Assembly (NCBI RefSeq): GCF_015221875.1 | Contig: NZ_JACYGY010000001.1 | Span: forward strand, 3,760,501-3,824,500 | Origin: Dyadobacter subterraneus | GTDB taxonomy: Bacteria; Bacteroidota; Bacteroidia; Cytophagales; Spirosomataceae | Direction of reading: 5' to 3' | Length of the DNA: 64,000 bases | Shown here: positions 26,384-34,573 of the stretch, piece after piece | How the letters are laid out: the number at the start of each line of letters is the position of its first letter | How positions within the stretch are numbered: position 1 is the stretch's first letter | Program-made: the position numbers and the translations under genes | The notes under the pieces: generated by a model | Seen by the model: the letters and a program-made list of their open reading frames with translations, nothing else | Told to the model about the DNA's origin: nothing | The model's database searches: none

Positions 26384-27919
26384 ATGAAAAAATCCATTTT
26401 AGTTTTTGTCTGTCTGTTAACTATCTCATCTGGTATTTTCGCCCAGACAAAAGAGCGTCCCAATATTGTATTTATATTCTCTGATGACCACGCGTATCAG
26501 TCTATCGGAGCATATGGAAACAAATTGGCAAAAACGCCGAACATTGATCGTATTGCACATGAAGGCGCTTTGCTTAAAAATAACCTGGTTACCAATTCCA
26601 TTTGCGGGCCAAGTCGCGCTACCTTATTGACTGGAAAATACAGTCATATCAACGGGTATAAAAACAACGACAGAACAAAATTCGATATCACTCAACAGCT
26701 TTTTCCTGATTTGCTTCAAAAAGGCGGATACCAGACGGCCTGGATTGGCAAGCTGCATTTGAACAGTCTTCCAACCGGTTTTGATTACTGGAATATTTTG
26801 CCCGGACAAGGAATTTATTACAATCCGCAATTTATCACAGCTCCCAATGACACCATCAGAAAAGAAGGTTATGTAGCCGATATTATTACAGAAAATTCAC
26901 TGGACTGGATTAATAAACGCGATACCAAAAAACCATTTTTTCTTGTTGTAGGCCAAAAATCTGTGCACCGCGAATGGTATCCCGACTTACAGGATCTTGG
27001 CGCTTATGATGATATCAATTTCCCATTGCCCGAAACTTTTTACGACGATTATACGGGAAGAGCTGCTGCAAAAGATCAGGATATGAGCATTGAAAAAACG
27101 ATGCGGCTAAAAGAAGATCTTAAAGTACATCTGGATTATGACAAGGTTCCTGGCTACAAGTTTTTTCCTGAAAGTAAAAAGAAAATTTTAAGGGATTATT
27201 ATGATAAAATCACCAAAGAATTTGATGATAAAAAACTGACAGGCAAGGCGCTGACCGAATGGAAATATCAGCGTTATATCAAGGATTATCTTGCCACTGC
27301 AAACGGCCTTGACAGGAATATCGGAAAGATTCTCGACTACCTTGACAAGACTGGTTTATCAAAAAATACGGTTGTGATTTATGCTTCTGACCAGGGTTTT
27401 TATATGGGAGAGCATGGCTGGTTTGACAAGCGTTTTATATATGAAGAATCGCTGAAAACTCCTTTTGTGATCCGTTATCCCGGCGTTATCAAACCTGGCA
27501 CAAAAGTGGATCAGCTGATTTCAAATATCGACTGGGCACCAACTGTGCTGGACCTGGCTGGTGCAAAAATCCCGGCAGAAATCCAGGGTAAATCTTTTCT
27601 TCCATTGTTGGAAAAAACTGCAACGGCAAATACCCCATGGCGTGATGCAGCGTATTATCACTATTACGAATTTCCTGAACCTCACCATGTTTCCCCGCAC
27701 TTTGGTGTGAGAACCAAACGTTACAAACTTGTAAGATTCTATGGCGGCGTAAATACCTGGGAATTGTTTGATCTTGAAAAAGATCCGCACGAACTAAAAA
27801 ATGTTTATGCAGAAAAATCTAACGAAGCGGTTGTGAAAAGTTTGAAACAACAGTTAAAAACCCTCATCGTTCAATACAAAGACGACGAAGCATTAAAACT
27901 TTTCAATGACGCTAACTAA
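26384..27919 (+). CDS. Secreted sulfatase (arylsulfatase type)
   Basis: A 511-residue sulfatase. Signal peptide about 1-20 (IFAQ). The signature CGPSRATLLTGK starts at Cys74, which must be converted to formylglycine, and the Asp pair at 34-35 (FSDDH) binds calcium. Further conserved parts are IGKLHL, ASDQGFYMGEHGWFDKR with the second metal/substrate cluster, and the C-terminal NTWELFDLEKDPHEL typical of DUF4976-containing carbohydrate sulfatases. It should remove sulfate esters from a glycan or similar polymer in the periplasm. No anaerobic or aerobic sulfatase-maturing enzyme is in the window. It is followed by a terminator and then a putative sulfate exporter gene. Confidence 0.92.
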   Translation: MKKSILVFVCLLTISSGIFAQTKERPNIVFIFSDDHAYQSIGAYGNKLAKTPNIDRIAHEGALLKNNLVTNSICGPSRATLLTGKYSHINGYKNNDRTKFDITQQLFPDLLQKGGYQTAWIGKLHLNSLPTGFDYWNILPGQGIYYNPQFITAPNDTIRKEGYVADIITENSLDWINKRDTKKPFFLVVGQKSVHREWYPDLQDLGAYDDINFPLPETFYDDYTGRAAAKDQDMSIEKTMRLKEDLKVHLDYDKVPGYKFFPESKKKILRDYYDKITKEFDDKKLTGKALTEWKYQRYIKDYLATANGLDRNIGKILDYLDKTGLSKNTVVIYASDQGFYMGEHGWFDKRFIYEESLKTPFVIRYPGVIKPGTKVDQLISNIDWAPTVLDLAGAKIPAEIQGKSFLPLLEKTATANTPWRDAAYYHYYEFPEPHHVSPHFGVRTKRYKLVRFYGGVNTWELFDLEKDPHELKNVYAEKSNEAVVKSLKQQLKTLIVQYKDDEALKLFNDAN

Positions 27920-27971
27920 TCCCCCATTAGACTTTCATTAAGCGTGTAATTATGGATGGATTATAAATAAC

Positions 27972-28006
27972 AAAAAGACCTGATCGAAAAAATGTCAGGT
28001 CTTTTT
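27972..28006 (+). terminator. Intrinsic terminator after sulfatase gene
   Basis: A perfect 12-bp stem (27972-27983 / 27995-28006) ending in five T. It separates the sulfatase from the exporter gene, which therefore has its own promoter. Confidence 0.9.
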
Positions 28007-28203
28007 GTTCATATAAAAAATCAATCAATTCAAAATACAAAAATATTTTACTGCCCTATTGCCGTTTACTACCTCTTTTGACAAAAAATAACAAATATTT
28101 ATTCTAAGAGATAGTGAATAAGATGTCAAGTTGGCCTTTCCGATGTAGTCACTTGTACATATCGTTTTTATAAATTTAATTTAGCAAAATTACTCAATCT
28201 CAA

Positions 28204-29475
28204 ATGTCTGCTTCTACTGTTCCCGTTAAATCCAGACTACTTCTAACCGAAGACTGGACCGTCGTTGTGCTCGGCCTTGCGATCATTGCCATTTCACTAT
28301 CCGGACTGGTGATTCCGGCACCTTCATTCGGGTGGAAAAACGGCAGCGATCTTTTTGAAAAAGTATTTAATGCAGAAAATGGCTGGATCATATTTCAGCA
28401 GTTCGTGTTTACTTATTTTTTCGCTATCGCCGGAACTGCCCTAACCGGTAAATCGCTCAAAGCAATTCTGCCCGGTTTCCCTGTTGTTTTTATACTGACT
28501 TTGGGAGCTTTGCTTCTTGCCGGCAATAAAACCCTGAAAGACCTGAATCTTGAAGCTGTAATTTTCAGTCTTGCCATCGGGCTTTTAATCGGGAATCTGG
28601 TTAATCTTCCGGCCTGGCTCCGCGCCTCTTTATCGACTGAATTATTTGTCAAAATCGGATTGGTACTGCTGGGTACCAGTGTAATTTTTGGTGATGTTTT
28701 AAAAGCCGGGTCACTTGGTCTTATTCAGGCACTGGTAGTCGTTTTATCAGTCTGGTATTTTGCTTTCTGGGTTTGCAAAAAATTGAAAGTGGATGACGAG
28801 CTGACCATGATGTTATCCTCCGCCGTATCCATCTGCGGGGTTTCCGCTGCCATTGCCACATCAGGCGCCATTGATGGTGACAGTAAAAAATTGTCTTATG
28901 TGATTTCGCTGGTTCTGATCACGGCAATTCCCATGATGCTTTTAATGCCCTATGCCGCAGACTATCTTGGCTTGTCTCCCCAGGTTACCGGAGCCTGGCT
29001 CGGTGGCACCATTGATACCAGCGGTGCAGTGGTTGCTGCCGGTACGCTTGCCGGCGAAGAAGCATTAAAGATCAGTACAATTGTCAAATTCTCTCAAAAT
29101 GTACTTTTGGGTGTCGCCGCTTTCGCCATCAGTGTTTACTGGACTTATACCAAAAATGAATCTGAGACGGTTAAGCAAGCCAAGCCTTCTGCGTCTGTAA
29201 TCTGGGAGCGTTTCCCCAAATTTATCCTGGGTTTTATGGCTGCTTCATTAATTTTTTCATTTGTATTAAACGCCGAAGCCATTGATAGCGTAAAAGGAAG
29301 TTTGAAAAGTTTGCAAGGATTGTGGTTTGCGCTTGCTTTCACAAGTATCGGACTGGAAACCAGACTTGCAGATTTATTAAATGCTGACAACCGCAAACCA
29401 CTTTACGCATTTTTGATAGCGCAAACATTTAACATCTTTATCACACTGGCCATTGCCTATGTGTTGTTTGATTAA
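28204..29475 (+). CDS. YeiH/UPF0324 putative sulfate exporter
   Basis: A 423-residue inner membrane protein with about ten transmembrane helices. Family features include LLIGNLVNLPAWL, LLGTSVIFGDVLKAG, the conserved pore-like SSAVSICGVSAAIATSGAI near residue 205, and GGTIDTSGAVVAAGTLAGEEAL. Homologues are annotated as putative sulfate exporters on thin evidence. The location next to a sulfatase supports, but does not prove, a role in exporting released sulfate or a related anion. Confidence 0.85.
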   Translation: MSASTVPVKSRLLLTEDWTVVVLGLAIIAISLSGLVIPAPSFGWKNGSDLFEKVFNAENGWIIFQQFVFTYFFAIAGTALTGKSLKAILPGFPVVFILTLGALLLAGNKTLKDLNLEAVIFSLAIGLLIGNLVNLPAWLRASLSTELFVKIGLVLLGTSVIFGDVLKAGSLGLIQALVVVLSVWYFAFWVCKKLKVDDELTMMLSSAVSICGVSAAIATSGAIDGDSKKLSYVISLVLITAIPMMLLMPYAADYLGLSPQVTGAWLGGTIDTSGAVVAAGTLAGEEALKISTIVKFSQNVLLGVAAFAISVYWTYTKNESETVKQAKPSASVIWERFPKFILGFMAASLIFSFVLNAEAIDSVKGSLKSLQGLWFALAFTSIGLETRLADLLNADNRKPLYAFLIAQTFNIFITLAIAYVLFD

Positions 29476-29508
29476 ACCGTCTCGAAAAAACAAAATTTAA
29501 TTTAAAAA

Positions 29509-29540
29509 AATGGCGGCAAGGAAAATTCCTCGCCGCCATT
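29509..29540 (-). terminator. Terminator of truncated minus-strand gene
   Basis: Stem 29509-29522 / 29527-29540 with one internal A-C mismatch. On the minus strand it runs into seven T (29504-29510 complement), so it serves the carboxymuconolactone decarboxylase remnant at 29592, 51 bp upstream in that direction. On the plus strand it also lies just after the exporter gene. Confidence 0.75.
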
Positions 29541-29591
29541 ATATATTACAACAAACATTCAATTTTCTTTATCATTAACATTTCCCACATC

Positions 29592-29783
29592 TTATGCAGG
29601 AACTAATTGGGTTGTAATACCAATTCTGTTCCACACATTAATTGTGATAATGGCCATGATCACCTGCGCCAGATATGCTTCATCCAGCACTTTGGCCGCC
29701 TGCGCATAAGTTTCGTCCTTCACATGGTTGGCAATCAGGGTAACTTCTTCTGTGAGCGCTAATATTGCCTGTTCATCTGATAG
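29592..29783 (-). pseudogene. Carboxymuconolactone decarboxylase family gene, 3' end only
   Basis: The minus strand encodes 63 residues, beginning LSDEQAILALTEEVTLI and ending INVWNRIGITTQLVPA before a stop. This matches the C-terminal half of AhpD-like carboxymuconolactone decarboxylase proteins (normally about 150 residues). The N-terminal part with the CxxC-type active site is gone. The reading frame breaks at about 29783, exactly where the oppositely oriented regulator fragment begins. The gene has no start or promoter and must be inactive, yet its terminator is preserved, so the loss is probably recent. Confidence 0.83.
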
Positions 29784-30163
29784 ACAGACAAGGTGATACT
29801 TTACTTGAAGAGGCTTTTGCAGTCATGTTTGATAATGGAGAAATGGACCGGCATTTTCGAAAATCTTTGAAGATGTATAAACAACGCAGAAATTTGTTTT
29901 GTGAAATATTAAAAACCGATTTTCATGATAAAATTGACTTTAAAGTTCCGGAAGGAGGATTTCCGGTTTGGGCAGATTTTGACAAAAAAATCGATTTAAA
30001 TCTAATGTCTGAGGAAGCCTCCAGACAAGGACTTTATATTGGAAACGGCACTTTTAGTCAGAACGAATCTTTTGTTACCAATGCACTTCGAATGGGTTTT
30101 GCCTCACTGGAAGAAAAGGAAATGATAAATGCACTCGGTATTCTGAAAAAGGTAACAGGTTGA
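29777..30163 (+). pseudogene. MocR/PdxR-type regulator, C-terminal fragment only
   Basis: 128 residues starting LIDRQGDTLLEEAFAVMFDNGEMDRH and containing YIGNGTFSQNESFVTNALRMGFAS match the end of the class I aminotransferase-like domain of GntR/MocR regulators, which normally have about 470-490 residues. The HTH and the PLP-lysine region are missing. A TTG at 29765 would give a short open frame but is not a credible start. The fragment starts within the same few bases where the opposing gene remnant ends. Confidence 0.82.
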
Positions 30164-30248
30164 TTTCCCTGGATCGTCCTTTATTTTAAAATTGGTATAA
30201 TTTGGTAAAATGTCCCTGCTCTAATTTTGAGACAAACAAAAACAAATT

Positions 30249-30689
30249 ATGGACAATACTTATCAAATAAAACAAATCGAGACAGATCTTGAAATCGAAC
30301 AATGCTGGGAAGTTGCCTTTTTATTAAGGCCACATCTGGATAAAAACAAGTGGTTGCCAATGATTTCGGAAATGATGAAAAACGAAAAGTACATCATGGC
30401 CGGAATCCGGGAGCAGGATAAATTTGTCGCATTTGCCGGCTACCGCATTATGACTTCGCTGCACACTGGAAATATGATTTATATCGATGATCTCTGCACA
30501 CTGGAATCTCACAGAGGTAAAGGATTTGCTTCTCAATTATTGAAATATATAGAAGCTGCCGCGCTTGCCGCTAACATGGACGCCCTGGTACTTGATACAA
30601 ATTTCGATAACAATACGGCACAAAAGGTATATCTTAAAAATGGATTTGAACTTGTGGCAATACATCTCGCCAGTGATCTGAAAAAATGA
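30249..30689 (+). CDS. GNAT family N-acetyltransferase
   Basis: A 146-residue GNAT enzyme. Motif A, which binds acetyl-CoA, reads IDDLCTLESHRGKGFASQLLKYIE near residues 80-102, and motif B includes LDTNFDNNTAQKVYLKNGFE. The substrate cannot be named. Its stop codon is inside the left arm of a terminator shared with the convergent gene at 30738. Confidence 0.9.
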   Translation: MDNTYQIKQIETDLEIEQCWEVAFLLRPHLDKNKWLPMISEMMKNEKYIMAGIREQDKFVAFAGYRIMTSLHTGNMIYIDDLCTLESHRGKGFASQLLKYIEAAALAANMDALVLDTNFDNNTAQKVYLKNGFELVAIHLASDLKK

Positions 30690-30716
30690 AAGGGAAGAGG
30701 AATTTCCCTTTCATTT
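30684..30716. terminator. Bidirectional terminator between convergent genes
   Basis: A perfect 13-bp stem (30684-30696 / 30704-30716) with a 7-base loop overlaps the end of the GNAT gene. The minus strand runs into six T, so it is strongest for the gene at 30738-31295. Confidence 0.85.
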
Positions 30717-30737
30717 ATCACATATTTCATTGTTATC

Positions 30738-31295
30738 TCATTTTATTCTTCGTAATGTTATAGGAATCTTGCTTTTATATTTCGGATCGCTGAAATCAGA
30801 ATAGGCAGATCCTGTTTTACTTCTGTAAGTAAACATAAGCGTCAATTTGATTTCATCGCCGTCCCATATCCCGCCCGGTGCCGTATCAGATACATTAAAA
30901 GATTCACGTATCTGCTTTGACTCATCCAGCGGAATAAAATCGATACGCTCGATATCATGACCATCAGTTGATGCCAAACCACCTTTTATTCTGTCGCGCT
31001 CCGTTCCCAGCTTACTGGTAATTGTTGCATGTCCCTTGAAAGTATGTGCCTCGTCAAATTTTACGTCTTCGTAATGACCGCTCCCGCTTTCCTCCTCCGG
31101 CTCGTCAATTTCGACAGTCATATGTTTTGTAATGCCATTCGGATCACGGAATTCTCCCTCCCACTTTCCCAAAAGCACAGGCTGTTCGGGATCAGATGAA
31201 TATGCCCAGGGACGATCATGCTTGTGCTCCCATTTAGTCCAGACATAAAACAAAACCAAAGCAACCAGAACCAGAAGCAGTTTACCTTTTTTCAT
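30738..31295 (-). CDS. Membrane-anchored protein of unknown function
   Basis: A 185-residue protein that I do not recognise. A basic N-terminus and one hydrophobic helix (about 6-20) would anchor it in the membrane or act as a signal peptide, and the rest is hydrophilic and predicted mostly beta-strand: GKWEGEFRDPNGITKHMTVEID, an acidic EPEEESGSGHY stretch, and a C-terminal LTLMFTYRSKTGSAYSD. The pattern of alternating strands hints at a small lipocalin-like barrel, an inference only. It is a lone gene sharing a terminator with the GNAT gene, and divergent from the ArsR operon. Confidence 0.7.
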   Translation of the reverse strand: MKKGKLLLVLVALVLFYVWTKWEHKHDRPWAYSSDPEQPVLLGKWEGEFRDPNGITKHMTVEIDEPEEESGSGHYEDVKFDEAHTFKGHATITSKLGTERDRIKGGLASTDGHDIERIDFIPLDESKQIRESFNVSDTAPGGIWDGDEIKLTLMFTYRSKTGSAYSDFSDPKYKSKIPITLRRIK

Positions 31296-31400
31296 AATAT
31301 GATCATTTTGAGATATTTGACAATATCATTTTACTCCATCAGATTCTTTCCGCACCGAGTTTCAAAACAGAATATAAACAAAAATTTCAAAAAAATTTGC

Positions 31401-31442
31401 GTAGCTAAATAACTACATATATATTCGTAGTCAAATAACTAC
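31401..31442. promoter_or_regulatory. Tandem ArsR-type operators
   Basis: Two near-identical 16-bp sites, GTAGCTAAATAACTAC (31401-31416) and GTAGTCAAATAACTAC (31427-31442), 26 bp apart start to start. The second has perfect 5-bp inverted ends (GTAGT/ACTAC). The last base of site 2 is only four bases before the arsR ATG, a placement suited to autorepression. Confidence 0.75.
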
Positions 31443-31445
31443 ATA

Positions 31446-31769
31446 ATGAATTTAAGACGAGACGTATTTCAAGCCATAGCCGACCCGACAAGACGTGCCA
31501 TTCTGTTGTTGGTGGCTTCGCAAGCTATGACCGCAGGTGCCATTGCATCAAATTTTGATACGGCAAGACCAACCGTTTCAAAACATTTGCAGATACTCAC
31601 CGAGTGCGAGTTGATTGCACAGGAGCAAAACGGAAGGGAAATTTATTATCATATCAACGCTAAAAAGATGAAGGAAGTAGCTGACTTTATTGAGCCTTTC
31701 CGTCAAATGTGGGATGACAGGTTTAACAAGCTGGAAAGTATTATGAAAAATTATAAACCCGAAAAATAG
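31446..31769 (+). CDS. ArsR-family transcriptional repressor
   Basis: A 107-residue winged-helix regulator: [19 protein letters not shown] at the start, recognition helix [15 protein letters not shown], and wing [13 protein letters not shown]. There are no Cys metal-ligand motifs, so it is the non-metal ArsR type that is typically paired with an SRPBCC (AHSA1) protein. The SRPBCC gene follows after 6 bp. It probably represses the six-gene cluster through the two operators immediately upstream. Confidence 0.93.
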   Translation: MNLRRDVFQAIADPTRRAILLLVASQAMTAGAIASNFDTARPTVSKHLQILTECELIAQEQNGREIYYHINAKKMKEVADFIEPFRQMWDDRFNKLESIMKNYKPEK

Positions 31770-31775
31770 ATTTGT

Positions 31776-32243
31776 ATGGAAAGAAAAACAAAAGTCAATG
31801 CCGAAGAAGGCAAACAGGAGTTAGTGATTACCAGAGAGTTTGATCTTCCTGTTGAATTACTTTTTAAAGCATACGCGGAGCCTGAAATTGTGGAGCAATG
31901 GATGGGAACCAAAGTGCTGAAACTGGAAAATAAAAAGCACGGCGGTTACCAGTTCGAAACATCCGATGCACAGGGGAATGTGGTATTTCGTTCCAACGGA
32001 ACAATTCACGAGTTTGCCCCGTACAAGAAAATCATACGAACATTCGAAATGGAAAATACGCCTTTCGATGTCCAGCTTGAATTTCTGGAATTTAAAAAAC
32101 TTACTGATGAAACCAGCAAACTCATCATGCATGTCGTATATCGGTCTGTTGCGCTAAGAGATCAAATGCTGCGACTACCTTTTGCCCAAGGTATCAATAT
32201 GGCACACAACCGGTTACAGGAAGCAGTCAACAAATTAAAATAA
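31776..32243 (+). CDS. SRPBCC/AHSA1 domain protein
   Basis: A 155-residue START-like protein: TREFDLPVELLFKAYAEPEIVEQWMG is the classic AHSA1 opening and HEFAPYKKIIRTFE the central strand. Such domains bind hydrophobic ligands in a deep cavity. Pairing with ArsR and DoxX is widespread in Bacteroidota. It is preceded by 6 bp and followed by 6 bp, so it belongs to the ArsR operon. Ligand unknown. Confidence 0.88.
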   Translation: MERKTKVNAEEGKQELVITREFDLPVELLFKAYAEPEIVEQWMGTKVLKLENKKHGGYQFETSDAQGNVVFRSNGTIHEFAPYKKIIRTFEMENTPFDVQLEFLEFKKLTDETSKLIMHVVYRSVALRDQMLRLPFAQGINMAHNRLQEAVNKLK

Positions 32244-32249
32244 GATATC

Positions 32250-32627
32250 ATGATAAAAAGAAATAAAATTATCTACTGGATTGCCACACTTTGGCTTTCT
32301 CTGGGAATGGTTTCAACCGGAATTGTACAGATCATAAAAATGAAAGAAGAGGTCGACATGATGACTCATCTGGGATATCCGCTTTACTTTTTGACCATAC
32401 TAGGGGTTTGGAAAATACTTGGGGTCGTTGCCGTGCTTGTTCCGAAATTTCCTGTGGTGAAGGAATGGGCGTACGCAGGTTTCTTTTTCGCTATGTCGGG
32501 TGCTGTGTTTTCCCATTTAGCCGTTGGAGATGGTGCCAAAGAATTTTCCGGACCTGTATTACTATTGATTCTGACTGTATTATCTTGGTATTTCAGATCT
32601 TACCGTACAGCTCAGGTCATGCAGTAA
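32250..32627 (+). CDS. DoxX-like membrane protein
   Basis: A 125-residue inner membrane protein with four predicted helices: IIYWIATLWLSLGMVSTGIVQ, GYPLYFLTILGVWKILGVVAVLVP, AYAGFFFAMSGAVFSHLAVGD and VLLLILTVLSWYF. The pattern fits the DoxX-like family (DUF4260-type small quinone-linked membrane proteins). It is the third gene of the ArsR operon and starts 6 bp after the SRPBCC gene. Biochemical role unknown. Confidence 0.85.
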   Translation: MIKRNKIIYWIATLWLSLGMVSTGIVQIIKMKEEVDMMTHLGYPLYFLTILGVWKILGVVAVLVPKFPVVKEWAYAGFFFAMSGAVFSHLAVGDGAKEFSGPVLLLILTVLSWYFRSYRTAQVMQ

Positions 32628-32644
32628 CTGATATTCTGCTCCGA

Positions 32645-32652
32645 TACTTTTG
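32645..32652 (+). promoter_or_regulatory. Candidate internal promoter -7 box
   Basis: TACTTTTG fits TAnnTTTG and is followed by a GC-containing start region, 68 bp before the gene at 32721. No TTG is seen at the ideal -33 distance. If active it would uncouple the last three genes from the ArsR-controlled promoter. Confidence 0.4.
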
Positions 32653-32720
32653 CACCGTTTTGAATTAATGAGATGTCGTGCGGGCAAGCGTAAGCAGTTA
32701 TATTTTCTTTTGATTAACCT

Positions 32721-33308
32721 GTGACCAAAATGAATCCAAAAGTTGATTTTTACTTCGATAAAACCGGACAGTGGGATAAAGAAATCGTGAAATTGCGAGC
32801 CATCGTTCTTGATTGCGGGCTTACCGAAGAATTGAAATGGGGCTGTCCATGTTACACATTTCAAAAAGGTAATATTGTTTTAATACATGTCTTTAAGGAA
32901 TATTGTGCGCTGTTGTTTTTCAAAGGTGCTTTGTTGCAGGACACGCATGGAATATTGATCCAGCAAAGCGAAAATGTGCAGGCAGCGCGTCAGATTCGTT
33001 TCACTAATTTGAAGGAAATAACTGATCAGGAATCCATTGTAAAAACCCACATTTACGAAGCCATGGAGGTGGAAAAAGCAGGGTTAAAAGTTGAATTAAA
33101 AAAGCCGTCTGATTTTGTTGTAGCGGAAGAATTCCAAAATAAACTGGACGAAAAACCAGCCCTTAAAACCGCTTTTGAAAAGTTAACACCCGGGCGTCAA
33201 AGAGCTTATCTTCTTCATTTTTCCCAACCCAAACAATCAAAAACCCGTGAAGCAAGGGTGGAAAAAAGTATTCCGAAGATTTTGGATGGGAAGGGGTTGG
33301 ATGATTAG
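32721..33308 (+). CDS. YdeI/OmdA-family protein (DUF1801 + OmdA)
   Basis: A 195-residue protein. The N-terminal two-thirds is a DUF1801 domain (LTEELKWGCPCYTFQKGNIVLIHVFKEYCALLFFKGALL), and the C-terminal third is the OmdA-type helical segment (KTAFEKLTPGRQRAYLLHFSQPKQSKTREARVEKSIPKI). Proteins of this kind, including B. subtilis YdeI, are common in stress-linked clusters, but their chemistry is undefined. It follows DoxX by 93 bp and is followed by the DUF4256 gene. Confidence 0.85.
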   Translation: MTKMNPKVDFYFDKTGQWDKEIVKLRAIVLDCGLTEELKWGCPCYTFQKGNIVLIHVFKEYCALLFFKGALLQDTHGILIQQSENVQAARQIRFTNLKEITDQESIVKTHIYEAMEVEKAGLKVELKKPSDFVVAEEFQNKLDEKPALKTAFEKLTPGRQRAYLLHFSQPKQSKTREARVEKSIPKILDGKGLDD

Positions 33309-33392
33309 TTATTACAAATCATATATAGTTAAGAATCTCCTACGGTCATCAGGGCAGCAATAATAATCAAAGATAAAAACAGCACTCACAAA

Positions 33393-33956
33393 ATGAATCC
33401 TAAAAAAGAACTATCCAAGGAACAGAGCCAAGACCTTCTCCAAACTTTAAAAACCCGTTTTGAGAAAAATATGGGGCGCCATAAAGGTATTGAGTGGACT
33501 GATCTACAAAAGAAACTGGAAGCAAATCCCGGAAAACTTTGGTCGCTGAATGAAATGGAATTTACTGGCGGAGAGCCTGATGTTGTTGGTTTTGACCAAA
33601 AATCAGGTGAATATATTTTTAACGATTGTTCACCTGAAAGTCCGAAAGATCGCAGAAGCTTGTGTTATGACCGGGACGCCTGGGAAGCCAGAAAAGCAAA
33701 TAAACCGGAAAACACTGCCATGGATGTGGCAGCCAAAATGGGTATTGAACTTTTGACAGAAGAACAATATCATGAATTGCAGCAACTCGGCAATTTCGAT
33801 CTTAAAACATCAAGCTGGCTGAAAACAACGTCCGAGATGAGAAAATTAGGCGGAGCTATTTTTGGTGATCGTCGTTTTGGAAGAGTTTTCATTTATCATA
33901 ACGGCGCCGATTCTTATTACGCCGCCAGAGGATTTCGCGGTTTATTGAGAGTATGA
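33393..33956 (+). CDS. DUF4256 family protein
   Basis: A 187-residue cytosolic protein that fits DUF4256: LLQTLKTRFEKNMGRHKGIEW, LWSLNEMEFTGGEPDVVG, ECSPESP-type NDCSPESPKDRRSLCYDR, and SWLKTTSEMRKLGGAIFGDRRFGRVFIYHNGADSYY at the end. No function is known. Members are frequently found next to SRPBCC and YdeI-like genes, as here. Confidence 0.87.
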   Translation: MNPKKELSKEQSQDLLQTLKTRFEKNMGRHKGIEWTDLQKKLEANPGKLWSLNEMEFTGGEPDVVGFDQKSGEYIFNDCSPESPKDRRSLCYDRDAWEARKANKPENTAMDVAAKMGIELLTEEQYHELQQLGNFDLKTSSWLKTTSEMRKLGGAIFGDRRFGRVFIYHNGADSYYAARGFRGLLRV

Positions 33957-34055
33957 CATTTCTGAAACAGATGATGAGAAATTAAATAAATCAGACTTTA
34001 ACTATTGTTCAGGTGGGCGTAAACTCACTTTTGTTTTTTATTAATTTTGTAAAAA

Positions 34056-34505
34056 ATGGAAAAAACTGAAAACCGTGAATTACGAATCAGCCATATTTTC
34101 AAGGCTCCTGTTGACCTTATGTGGAAGCTCTGGACAAATCCCGAACACATCGCAAACTGGTGGGGACCGAATGGATTTACCAACACGATTCACAAAATGG
34201 ACGTTCAGGAAGGCGGAGAATGGAAGTTGACGATGCACGGACCCGATGGAACAAATTTTCCAAACAGGAGTATTTTCAAAGAAATTATTCCATTAAAGAA
34301 AATCGTTTTTGAGCATTTTAACCCGCATTTTATTACCACCATTCTATTTGAAACTGAAAATCTGCAAACACGACTTCACTGGACAATGTTATTTGATAAG
34401 GAGGAAATGTATGATATCATAGTCAAGGCGCATAAAGCCGATGAAGGACAGAGACAAAATATTGAAAGACTTGAAAAATATCTTTCTGAAATAGTTGGGG
34501 AATAA
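34056..34505 (+). CDS. SRPBCC/AHSA1 domain protein
   Basis: A 149-residue START-like protein with LRISHIFKAPVDLMWKLWTNPEHIANWWGP and GGEWKLTMHGPDG, closest to the glutathione-transferase-like PhzA/AHSA1 group. It is the second SRPBCC protein of this cluster and only distantly similar to the one at 31776. It starts 99 bp after the DUF4256 gene and may have its own promoter: TAATTTTG lies just upstream, though too close to the ATG for certainty. Confidence 0.87.
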   Translation: MEKTENRELRISHIFKAPVDLMWKLWTNPEHIANWWGPNGFTNTIHKMDVQEGGEWKLTMHGPDGTNFPNRSIFKEIIPLKKIVFEHFNPHFITTILFETENLQTRLHWTMLFDKEEMYDIIVKAHKADEGQRQNIERLEKYLSEIVGE

Positions 34506-34573
34506 ATGATAACAAACGGCTTTGAAACAATTTTCCGACGATACAAAAGTGAAATTTGAAGTGATTTATTAAT

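Noticed and set aside
29765..30163. Complete small gene starting at TTG 29765
   Set aside because: Only the C-terminal part of a MocR-type aminotransferase domain is encoded; the first residues before position 29777 belong to the opposing gene remnant.
34042..34049. TAATTTTG as promoter of the second SRPBCC gene
   Set aside because: It ends 7 bp before the ATG, leaving no leader, and lacks a -33 element at a workable distance.
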